Positions 22,300 through 29,530 of a stretch of 64,000 bases of DNA are shown piece by piece. Numbering within the stretch: position 1 is the first letter of the stretch; each line of letters starts with the position of its first letter. Below the pieces are notes generated by a model, which saw only the letters and a program-made list of their open reading frames with translations, did not search any database and was not told the origin of the DNA. Made by a program: the position numbers and the translations under genes. The stretch lies in the IMG/VR virus record IMGVR_UViG_3300030333_002409, positions 1-64,000 of that record, one strand, 5' to 3'. The DNA is from a virus.

Positions 22300-24747
22300 A
22301 TGTACAAATGGAATAGTATTCCCCAGCAAGAACGTGATGATAGAAAAAATCTTCAGGTTGTTTGGGAAGAAGATCTCCTTTCTATGGGCATTAATAAATA
22401 TTGGAGTGATTTTAATAGAGCTCCAGATGAGAGTGAACCTGAACAACAACTGTTAGATGCTAGTGTTATACACTTACAGCCTCTCTTCCAAGTTTGGATT
22501 GACGAGGCTGCTAAGAGACCTAGGACTCCGAGCTGGTTGATTCCTCTACTCAGTATTGGGTCATTCAAAGCAGCAGATATTGTTATTAGAAATGTTCTTA
22601 GATTAACACTAGAAGGATCTGCTTCTGGTGGGGTGGCTTCTTCCTTTAGGAAGGAACCAAGAGCACAAACTATTGCTTCTTGTATTGCAGATGATGTTAT
22701 TAATATTGTCTCGTATCAAGCAAGCAAAGAACAATTTAGAGATGATTGGAAAAGACAGTCTAAGTTTACTAAGAACTGGTCACCCAAGAGATGCTTAGCC
22801 TTTACTAAAAAGTTAGGAAACATTCCTCAATTACCTAGGAAAGGAAAGCAAGACTTCGGACATGCTATGCTTAGGATAGCACTGCTATCTGATATCTTAG
22901 TGGCGGACAAGGTTAGAATAAAACCAAACTCACGGTGCAAAACAAAGGAGCATATATATGTCCGATTAAATGATAAGATTTTGGAGGAGCTGCACACTAA
23001 GCACCACCTTCTAGAACTCTCTTCTCTCATATATCGACCAATGATTGCTCCTCCTTTGGACCACCTTCCAGAAGAACCCGGAGGTAATTACTTACGGTGG
23101 ATTAGAAAACCTACAGTTAAACGATACGTAAACAATAGTAGGGTCGAAGAGGATAAGATCACACAGCACTGCTCAGAGCTAGTACTAAAGGGTCTGAACT
23201 CTCTTCAACAAACTGAGTGGTCAATCAATGAACCGGTCCTCCGAGTAATGGAGGACTTCTTTGAAGGCAACACAGCTTTAGCTAATCTCCCGACCTACGA
23301 CTTTGAAGGATTCTCCATGAGGAAGTATCCTCAAGAGGGTAGTAAGGTTGAGCAGGGTCGGTGGATGGCTGAGCGTGAAGAGAAGTGGGGTAAATGGTAT
23401 AGGGATGAGCAAAAGCGGGGGCGTATGTTAGTTAGAATGCATCTAGCTAATCAACTTATCCCGCATGGATGGTTCTACCACCCGTACAGCCTAGACTTTA
23501 GAGGAAGAGCATATACAGCATGCGAACTTCTATCCCCACAAGGTGCGGACTTTGATCGAGGGCTTCTGTTGTTTGCGAATGCTAAGAAGCAAACCCCAAG
23601 GGGATTGTATTGGCTTAAGGTTCACACGGCTAATCTCTTTGATCAAGATAAACTTCCTTATGATGAAAGGGTGGCATGGGTTGATGAGAATATGCCCATG
23701 CTTATGCGTATTGCTGAAAACCCTTATGATAATAAGGAGTGGGTTTCCGATAAAGAAAAGAAGAACCCTTCCTTCCAGAGATTGGCAGCGTGCTTTGAGC
23801 TAGCCAGAAAGGATGGGCTTACTCAACTTCCTGTCCAACTCGATGGGGCTTGTAACGGATCCCAACACTGGTCAGTTATTATGGGGGATGAGACTGTAGC
23901 GGAACTTACTAATGTTATTGGAAGCCACTCTCCTCAAGATCTCTATGGATTTGTAGCTCAGCAAACCACTGACATCATCGCTAAGAACGAAGATGATCTT
24001 GATTGGTTTGTTACATTTATGGATCACTGGCAAGAAGGCATTGAACGTGCTGTAGTCAAGAGACCTACAATGTGTGATGCTTATGGCCTAACCTTCTACG
24101 GTATTCAGAAGTATCTTAAATTGGAGGGACACCTTGATTGGGTTCCTCGTGATGATAGAGGTGGTGCTGTAGTCGAGATGGCAAGAGCTGTCCAGCAGGG
24201 ACTAGGCATGACTCTAGATATGCCTAACAAAGGAAAGGATTGGTTAAAGGAAGTAGCTTCAGTGGCCAACCTATCAGAGAAACATTTAATCTGGACTACT
24301 CCCTCAGGATTTATTGTCGAACATGTGTATCAGCCTATTAGACAACGCCGGTCTTACACCGAGTTGTTTAATCAAAAGAAATTTGAACTGGTCTTTGCAA
24401 ACTATTACGATGGTGTTAACGCAAACGGACAGGAGCTTGGGATTGCTCCGAACTTTATTCACAGTTTAGATGCTGCCCATATGTTCTTAACTCTTATTAG
24501 ATTACTACAAAAGAACGTTGATTCATTTTCCATGATTCATGACTCCTATGGTGTACATGCACCTGATGTGGACATCATGAATGAATGTTTACGTCAAGCG
24601 TTCATTGAAATACATAAGGAGAATGTACTTGAAACGTTCAAGCAGGATGTCGAGGAGTACCTCGGCATCGTCGCTCCGCCAATCCCCAATCCAGCCGGAG
24701 GACTTGACCCCGCCTGTGTCCTCGACTCCGAATACTTCTTTAGTTAA
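22300..24747 (+). CDS. Single-subunit T7-like RNA polymerase 2 (RNAP2)
   Basis: 815 residues, closer in length to T7 RNAP (883). The ATG at 22300 has AAGGAG at ideal spacing; the in-frame ATG at 22258 lies in the promoter hairpin. Motifs: SLDFRGRAYTACELLSPQG (T7 DWRGR block), motif A LDGACNGSQHWS with Asp515, motif B with Lys587 and Tyr595 (VVKRPTMCDAYG), motif C IHDSYG with Asp748, and a C-terminus LDSEYFFS like the T7 foot. Codon use is AT-richer than RNAP1. Directly preceded by the repeated 16-nt element, so it may be switched on by RNAP1 or autoregulated. Likely the polymerase of the middle or late genes. Confidence 0.95.
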   Translation: MYKWNSIPQQERDDRKNLQVVWEEDLLSMGINKYWSDFNRAPDESEPEQQLLDASVIHLQPLFQVWIDEAAKRPRTPSWLIPLLSIGSFKAADIVIRNVLRLTLEGSASGGVASSFRKEPRAQTIASCIADDVINIVSYQASKEQFRDDWKRQSKFTKNWSPKRCLAFTKKLGNIPQLPRKGKQDFGHAMLRIALLSDILVADKVRIKPNSRCKTKEHIYVRLNDKILEELHTKHHLLELSSLIYRPMIAPPLDHLPEEPGGNYLRWIRKPTVKRYVNNSRVEEDKITQHCSELVLKGLNSLQQTEWSINEPVLRVMEDFFEGNTALANLPTYDFEGFSMRKYPQEGSKVEQGRWMAEREEKWGKWYRDEQKRGRMLVRMHLANQLIPHGWFYHPYSLDFRGRAYTACELLSPQGADFDRGLLLFANAKKQTPRGLYWLKVHTANLFDQDKLPYDERVAWVDENMPMLMRIAENPYDNKEWVSDKEKKNPSFQRLAACFELARKDGLTQLPVQLDGACNGSQHWSVIMGDETVAELTNVIGSHSPQDLYGFVAQQTTDIIAKNEDDLDWFVTFMDHWQEGIERAVVKRPTMCDAYGLTFYGIQKYLKLEGHLDWVPRDDRGGAVVEMARAVQQGLGMTLDMPNKGKDWLKEVASVANLSEKHLIWTTPSGFIVEHVYQPIRQRRSYTELFNQKKFELVFANYYDGVNANGQELGIAPNFIHSLDAAHMFLTLIRLLQKNVDSFSMIHDSYGVHAPDVDIMNECLRQAFIEIHKENVLETFKQDVEEYLGIVAPPIPNPAGGLDPACVLDSEYFFS

Positions 24748-25006
24748 TCATATTATCGTTGAGGTAGTTTGGTTAGATGCTGAGGCATGTGGAGATTCTG
24801 GATGGACAAACATCGAAGAGGGGATGGAGGAGGCGGCAAAAAGACCACCGCTAATGAGAACTTTGGGCTATGTGTTATATAGTAATGAGGAGTTTATCTC
24901 CGTTACCGATAGCATAGGTCCTGAGGAATGCGGTATGATAAATAAAATTCCTAAGCAAATGATTAAGGAGCTTTACCGGTATGATCGACCCCGAGAATTG
25001 GAGTGA
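24716..25006 (+). CDS. Conserved-looking small protein overlapping the RNAP2 end
   Basis: About 96 residues if GTG 24716 is used; the core is IIVEVVWLDAEACGDSGWT, TLGYVLYSNEEFISVTDS and KIPKQMIKELYRY. No ATG is near the core, so the start is uncertain (GTG 24716 has GGAGG 14 nt upstream; an ATG further inside RNAP2 is possible). The pattern recalls short conserved proteins of T7-like marine phages, function unknown. Confidence 0.55.
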   Translation: MSSTPNTSLVNHIIVEVVWLDAEACGDSGWTNIEEGMEEAAKRPPLMRTLGYVLYSNEEFISVTDSIGPEECGMINKIPKQMIKELYRYDRPRELE

Positions 25007-25118
25007 TCTCATTTCTGATGAGGATGATGGTGACGATACCCCCGAACACAGTGGCTGGACCTATCTAGACGATGAAGACTGGATAGATGAGCCGGACACA
25101 GGAGTATATAGTGACTAA
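24981..25118 (+). CDS. Very acidic small protein
   Basis: 45 residues, almost one third Asp/Glu (SDLISDEDDGDDTPEHSGW, DDEDWIDEPD). AAGGAG lies 10 nt upstream; it overlaps both neighbours. Possibly a DNA-mimic or regulatory peptide; no family recognised. Confidence 0.55.
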   Translation: MIDPENWSDLISDEDDGDDTPEHSGWTYLDDEDWIDEPDTGVYSD

Positions 25119-25359
25119 GTTTAATAAAGATAGAATTAACAATAGAATATACAGCAAGAAAGCTAGGAAAGAAATGGCGAAGAACATAACCAACCTTGAT
25201 GGGTCCGCTCCCATCACAGGAACAGAAGGTTCTCGCCCTGTTAAAAGTAATTTAAATCCAAAGGAATCAAGAGCCCGTTGGGATCTAGCCTTTGGAAAGA
25301 TAACTCAAGAAGAGTTCAATGAACTCAAGGAATCAGGAGAATTTGAAGATGATGGATAA
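25111..25359 (+). CDS. Small basic protein with AFGKITQEE motif
   Basis: 82 residues from GTG 25111 (AGGAG-TATATA-GTG), which is a better start than the ATG at 25087. Lys/Arg-rich first half, then RARWDLAFGKITQEEFNELKES shared with the protein at 22045. The end overlaps the next gene. Function unknown. Confidence 0.65.
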   Translation: MTKFNKDRINNRIYSKKARKEMAKNITNLDGSAPITGTEGSRPVKSNLNPKESRARWDLAFGKITQEEFNELKESGEFEDDG

Positions 25360-25723
25360 CAACCTTACAGCAGGAATGAACCCGCAACTTAAGGGAGCTT
25401 TAGCAAGAATCGAAGAGTTTTGTGAAATGGGCAGAGCCTTGGAGATTGAGATGGGGGTTAGACATGATGTAGAAAGAGGCAAAGTCCCACACTCTTGGTG
25501 GAGTACACTCAAGAAGCTTAACTGGGATGCCGAAAAGTTTAAAGAAGAATTTTTAAAGGAGATTCAAGATGGAAGTAATGACGAAAACGTTCAAGGGAGT
25601 AGCGGGGACGGACAAGACACACGAAGTGATATGTCCGACCCGGAGTGTGGACTCGGACACATGGCTGACAACTGCCCAGAAGGATGCAGTGAAGGGGAAT
25701 GTGAACATCCACGAACCGATTGA
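25349..25723 (+). CDS. Hypothetical protein with Cys-rich tail
   Basis: 124 residues from ATG 25349 (AGGAG 9 nt upstream). The first 80 residues are helical (GALARIEEFCEMGRALEIEM, WDAEKFKEEFLKEIQDG). The last 50, which overlap the next gene in another frame, end DPECGLGHMADNCPEGCSEG plus CEHPRTD, possibly a zinc-knuckle-like cluster or just the by-product of overlap. Confidence 0.55.
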   Translation: MMDNNLTAGMNPQLKGALARIEEFCEMGRALEIEMGVRHDVERGKVPHSWWSTLKKLNWDAEKFKEEFLKEIQDGSNDENVQGSSGDGQDTRSDMSDPECGLGHMADNCPEGCSEGECEHPRTD

Positions 25724-25889
25724 AGCCTACTATGAAAAGTGGGATCATGTTTGTGATAAGCATGGGGAGTACGTAAGTGCTTCGCCTATCCCAAACACGA
25801 AAGAGAGGAGAGATCTTCCCCCGCTAGCAGCACAGTGGAAAGCAGATGCTAAGCGTAGGTTTGCTTCAAAGGAGGTAAGCGATGGCTAG
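25569..25889 (+). CDS. Hypothetical protein overlapping 25349 gene by 155 nt
   Basis: 106 residues; AAGGAG at 7 nt is an excellent ribosome site. The C-terminal half (NIHEPIEAYYEKWDHVCDKHGEYV, ERRDLPPLAAQWKADAKRRFA) looks like real coding. Its first half shares DNA with the previous gene in a different frame. No family recognised. Confidence 0.6.
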   Translation: MEVMTKTFKGVAGTDKTHEVICPTRSVDSDTWLTTAQKDAVKGNVNIHEPIEAYYEKWDHVCDKHGEYVSASPIPNTKERRDLPPLAAQWKADAKRRFASKEVSDG

Positions 25890-26577
25890 GGTTCTTGCGA
25901 TAGGTGATTTGCATGAGCCTGCTACCCATCCCGGCTATCTAGATTTTTGTCTAGATGTGTATGACCTATGGGACTGCGATACCGTAGTATTCCTAGGGGA
26001 TATTGTAGATCACCATAACATATCTTTCCACGCGAAAGATATCGATAGTTCAGATGTCAATACAGAATATAACATGGCATTAGAAGGAGTACAGAAGTGG
26101 AATAAAGCTTTCCCCAAAGCCTCGGTTACTATCGGTAACCATGACATGCGAGTATATAGGCTAGCATCTACTGTAAACATTCCCTCTCAGTTTATCCGCG
26201 ACTATGCCGATGTCTGGAATACTCCTAAGTGGAGGTGGGTCCATAGTCTGGAGATTGACGATGTTCTTTACTATCATGGCGAGGGAGTTAGTGGCATGAA
26301 CACTGCCTTCAACGCAAGTAGAAGTCAAATGATTTCTACGGTTATTGGCCACCACCATTCTAATGCTGGGACAAAGTGGTTGTGTGGTCCTAACGGACGT
26401 ATCTTTGGAATGGACGTAGGTTGTGGTGTAGATATTGACAATCCTGCTATGAGCTATGGTTCTAAGTTTCTAAAGAAACCAGTACTGAGTTGTGGTGTGA
26501 TCCTTGATGGGATACCGTACCACGAAATTATGCCTTGTGCTAAAGGCGAACCTTATTACAAAGGAAATTTTAAATGA
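25882..26577 (+). CDS. Calcineurin-like metallophosphoesterase
   Basis: 231 residues. Metal ligand motifs in order: GDLHEP (Asp9, His11), GDIVDHH (Asp40), GNHD (85-88) and GHHHS (156-160), the standard pattern for two-metal phosphoesterases. Full length for the smaller family members. Start after AAGGAGG. Possible substrates are nucleotides or phosphorylated proteins or nucleic acids; the sequence does not tell. Sits between RNAP2 and the replication genes. Confidence 0.85.
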   Translation: MARVLAIGDLHEPATHPGYLDFCLDVYDLWDCDTVVFLGDIVDHHNISFHAKDIDSSDVNTEYNMALEGVQKWNKAFPKASVTIGNHDMRVYRLASTVNIPSQFIRDYADVWNTPKWRWVHSLEIDDVLYYHGEGVSGMNTAFNASRSQMISTVIGHHHSNAGTKWLCGPNGRIFGMDVGCGVDIDNPAMSYGSKFLKKPVLSCGVILDGIPYHEIMPCAKGEPYYKGNFK

Positions 26578-26798
26578 CAGAAGAAAAACAAAAGTTTCAA
26601 GTAAATGAAAAGTTTAAGGACTATACTGATCAGGGAATCTCTGCTCCACAAGTCTTGACTTTTCTAGATAACATTCAGATCATGCTTAGGGCTATTGCTG
26701 GGGATATTGAAATGGCTATTAATAATATTCAAGCCACTAAACCCGAGCCTGCACCTGAAGACAAGGAAGAAAGTAAGGAAGAAGTAGACGCGACGTAA
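26574..26798 (+). CDS. Small acidic protein
   Basis: 74 residues overlapping the phosphoesterase stop (ATGA). A helical middle (LTFLDNIQIMLRAIAGDIEMAINNIQ) is followed by a Lys/Glu/Pro tail. No family recognised; the gene ends at the next promoter element. Confidence 0.65.
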   Translation: MTEEKQKFQVNEKFKDYTDQGISAPQVLTFLDNIQIMLRAIAGDIEMAINNIQATKPEPAPEDKEESKEEVDAT

Positions 26799-26824
26799 TA
26801 TCGGGTCTATGGATACAATCCATA
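26796..26824 (+). promoter_or_regulatory. Copy 3 of TATCGGGTCT element plus 5' hairpin, before SSB operon
   Basis: TAATATCGGGTCT (26796-26808), then TATGGAT-ACA-ATCCATA (26808-26824), the same 7-bp stem as at 22253 with one loop base changed. The upstream CCC of the other copies is absent here. It overlaps the stop of the preceding gene and lies 30 nt before the SSB start. Confidence 0.7.
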
Positions 26825-26854
26825 CTCATTACATTAACAAAGGAGAAAAAAGTA

Positions 26855-27382
26855 ATGGATAATAAATATGGTAAGTCTCTATTCACTGGAGACGTAAGCG
26901 TCACTTGGTCACATTTGCACAAGCCTGACGTTAAGTTCGGTAACCCACACCATAGCTTGACCGTCCAGTTGGACGATGAGCTTCTGGCTACCCTCACCAA
27001 CACAATGAAGGAGATGGGCGGAAAGAAGATCAATGGTATGGGCGAAAACAAAGAAGGAGTCAAGACCGTTAAGTTTAAGAACGTACTCAAGGCAAAGGAA
27101 GGCATGCAGACATTCCCCTGTGTCGATGCTGAGGCCAAGCCGACAAGAGCCCTGCCGTTTGGCGGAGACATTTGTCGTGTGAAGGTTACTCCATGTGTCC
27201 TCGGTCGAGACGAGTCTGTCTCCTTCTATCTTGAAGGTGTTCAGATCATCGAGAAGACCGACACATCAGGAATGACCTCAGGCTTTGAGAAGACTGAAGG
27301 GTTCCGTGATGAGGATTTAGGTACGTCCGCACCCGTGGCTGCCAATCTCCCTGACGAAGACCTTGAAGACCTTCCATTCTGA
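26855..27382 (+). CDS. Single-stranded DNA-binding protein (gp2.5-like)
   Basis: 175 residues. The OB-fold-like body (FTGDVSVTWSHLHKPDVKF...) and an acidic C-terminal tail ending DEDLEDLPF are the gp2.5 pattern, in which the terminal acidic-Phe tail contacts polymerase and helicase. Position, directly before RusA and the primase-helicase, supports the call. Strong ribosome site (AAAGGAG). Role: binds exposed ssDNA during phage replication and recombination. Confidence 0.8.
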   Translation: MDNKYGKSLFTGDVSVTWSHLHKPDVKFGNPHHSLTVQLDDELLATLTNTMKEMGGKKINGMGENKEGVKTVKFKNVLKAKEGMQTFPCVDAEAKPTRALPFGGDICRVKVTPCVLGRDESVSFYLEGVQIIEKTDTSGMTSGFEKTEGFRDEDLGTSAPVAANLPDEDLEDLPF

Positions 27383-27762
27383 TGTCGGAGTTTGTCTTCA
27401 AAGTCAATCCAATAGCCGCTAGTCGGCCAAGAGTTTCTAAATGGGGTGCTTATTATACAGGACCCTATAAGAAATTTAAGATTGATGCTGCGAAGACCGT
27501 CGCGGATACTCTCGGTCCGGAGTGGGTTCCTTTAGAGGATAACCTCCGGACTGAGGTATTCGTATATGTAACTAAACCTAAAAGAACTAAGCTCGATTAT
27601 CCAAAGGCGGATATCGACAACTACTTAAAAGCTATTTTTGATTGTCTAAACGGCAAACTTTGGGTTGATGATAAACAGGTCATTGTTGTCCACGCTGAAA
27701 AGTCGTGGACGGATCCCGGCGAAGAGGGATACTTTGTTGTAAAAGTGAATAAAATCAAATAG
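27382..27762 (+). CDS. rusA: RusA-type Holliday junction endonuclease
   Basis: 126 residues, family-typical. SRPR near the N-terminus, KADIDNYLKAIFDCLNG (75-91) and WVDDKQV (94-100) give the three acidic metal ligands (Asp77/79, Asp87, Asp96-97) of RusA resolvases. Start overlaps the SSB stop (TGATG). It takes the place that endonuclease I (gp3) has in T7, resolving branched replication and recombination intermediates. Confidence 0.9.
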   Translation: MSEFVFKVNPIAASRPRVSKWGAYYTGPYKKFKIDAAKTVADTLGPEWVPLEDNLRTEVFVYVTKPKRTKLDYPKADIDNYLKAIFDCLNGKLWVDDKQVIVVHAEKSWTDPGEEGYFVVKVNKIK

Positions 27763-27781
27763 CTAACAAGGAAACTGTACT

Positions 27782-29530
27782 ATGAACACTACAGATGATA
27801 GTTATTGTATTGGAAAAGAGCCTTGTCCCAAGTGTAGAGAGAAGGGTAATGACCGAACTGGTGATAACCTTGCTCGATACTCAGACGGACATGGTTACTG
27901 TTTCGCTTGTGAGTACCACGAGAAAGGTGATGGTACTACTAAGCACGAGCCAAAGATTACAGGTGATTGGACACCTTGGAAGGGCTTGATTTGTGATCTT
28001 CCCCACCGAAGAATTCAGGACGATGTGTGTAGATTATATAACTACCGTTACGTCCGGGGTGGGGACGAAGTATATGAGGTAGCAAACTATTATGCTGAGG
28101 ATGGTAGCCTTCAGGCTCAACACATCCGAGGCAAGGATAAGAAGTTTGCTTGGAAGGGTGACACCACCAAGCTCCCCATGTTTGGTCAGAACCTGTGGAG
28201 TAACAGTAAAGGTAGAAGAATTCTTGTGACTGAAGGTGAGATTGATTGTCTTACCATGTCCCAAGTTCTTAATAAGAAGTACCCGGTAGTAAGTCTACCT
28301 AATGGGGTGGCATCCGGACCTAAATCATTTAGAGATAACTATGAATTCCTCAACTCATATGACGAGGTAATCCTTATGTTTGATGCTGATGATGCTGGTA
28401 TTGATGCTGCTAATAAGTGTGCTGAAATCCTCCCGCCCGGTAAGGTAAAGATTGTGAAGGGCCTTCCATACAAAGACCCTAACGAGTGCTTGATGAACAA
28501 CGATGGGGCATCCCTCATCAAAGCGTTCTGGGAAGCACAGACATACAAACCAGATGGTATCCTACACGCCTCTGAAATCTCAGGGACAATTAGCCCCACC
28601 ATTACTCATGAAGTTTGGGACTACCCATTCGCTAACTTGACTGACTTTCTTATCGGTCAACGGGGTGGTGAGATTGTGATGTGGACCAGCGGCACAGGCT
28701 CAGGCAAGTCAACCCTTGTTCGTGAGCTTGTTAACCACCATCTAGAAAATAATAGAACTGTTGGCATGCTTATGCTTGAGGAAGCACCAGAAGAAACTCT
28801 GGATGATTTAATCTCCTTAAGAATTAATAAACCAATTAGAAAGATTAAAGCTATGACTGCTTTGGACAACCTCCGTAAGCAGTTGGGCAAGAAGAGTTGT
28901 TTATCTGCTGGATTTGCAGAGCTCTCAGAAGATGAGTACCAGTCAGCACGGAAAGAAATCTCCGATACAGACCTATTCATCTACGATAGCCACGGCTGTC
29001 ATAACTACAAGAATCTGTTGTCACGTATTGAATACATGGCTGTATCTTTAGGATGTAAGGTTATTATCCTTGATCATATTACAGCAGCAGTAATTGCTAT
29101 GATGGATTCCTATAATCAGGATCAGTACGGCGGGGAAAGATTGGTCATTGACGATCTTATGAAGAGCCTTCGACAGTTAGTCGAAAGAACAGGCGTTCAT
29201 ATTGATGTTATTTCCCAGTTGAGAAAGACTCAGGGTAGGCAATACGAAGAGGGCGGACGCATTGGACTACAGGACCTAAGAGGTTCTGGCTCCTTAGCTT
29301 CAGTTCCTAATCTTGTTGTCGCTCTTGAGAGAGACCGACAATCCCCCGACCCTGAGATTGCTCATACCTCTGTTCTTCGTGTATTGAAGAATAGGTTTAC
29401 CGGTAATGTTGGAGTAGCCACGGCTCTTCGATATGACCAGCTTAGTGGACGCATGTATGAAGTTGAGTTTGTGGTTGACCCCGATGGCAACATTACGTTT
29501 GGAGGTCCGTATGTCGAGACTGATATTTGA
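27782..29530 (+). CDS. DNA primase-helicase (gp4-like)
   Basis: 582 residues (T7 gp4: 566). Zinc ribbon CPKC...CFAC (Cys15, 18, 40, 43), TOPRIM core (VTEGEIDCL; MFDADDAG), linker, then a RecA-like hexameric helicase with Walker A SGTGSGKST, the DnaB-type block LILDHITA (Walker B) and QLRKTQGRQYEEG. Makes RNA primers and unwinds DNA at the fork together with the downstream polymerase. AAGGAA precedes the ATG; the end overlaps the polymerase start by 20 nt. Confidence 0.95.
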   Translation: MNTTDDSYCIGKEPCPKCREKGNDRTGDNLARYSDGHGYCFACEYHEKGDGTTKHEPKITGDWTPWKGLICDLPHRRIQDDVCRLYNYRYVRGGDEVYEVANYYAEDGSLQAQHIRGKDKKFAWKGDTTKLPMFGQNLWSNSKGRRILVTEGEIDCLTMSQVLNKKYPVVSLPNGVASGPKSFRDNYEFLNSYDEVILMFDADDAGIDAANKCAEILPPGKVKIVKGLPYKDPNECLMNNDGASLIKAFWEAQTYKPDGILHASEISGTISPTITHEVWDYPFANLTDFLIGQRGGEIVMWTSGTGSGKSTLVRELVNHHLENNRTVGMLMLEEAPEETLDDLISLRINKPIRKIKAMTALDNLRKQLGKKSCLSAGFAELSEDEYQSARKEISDTDLFIYDSHGCHNYKNLLSRIEYMAVSLGCKVIILDHITAAVIAMMDSYNQDQYGGERLVIDDLMKSLRQLVERTGVHIDVISQLRKTQGRQYEEGGRIGLQDLRGSGSLASVPNLVVALERDRQSPDPEIAHTSVLRVLKNRFTGNVGVATALRYDQLSGRMYEVEFVVDPDGNITFGGPYVETDI

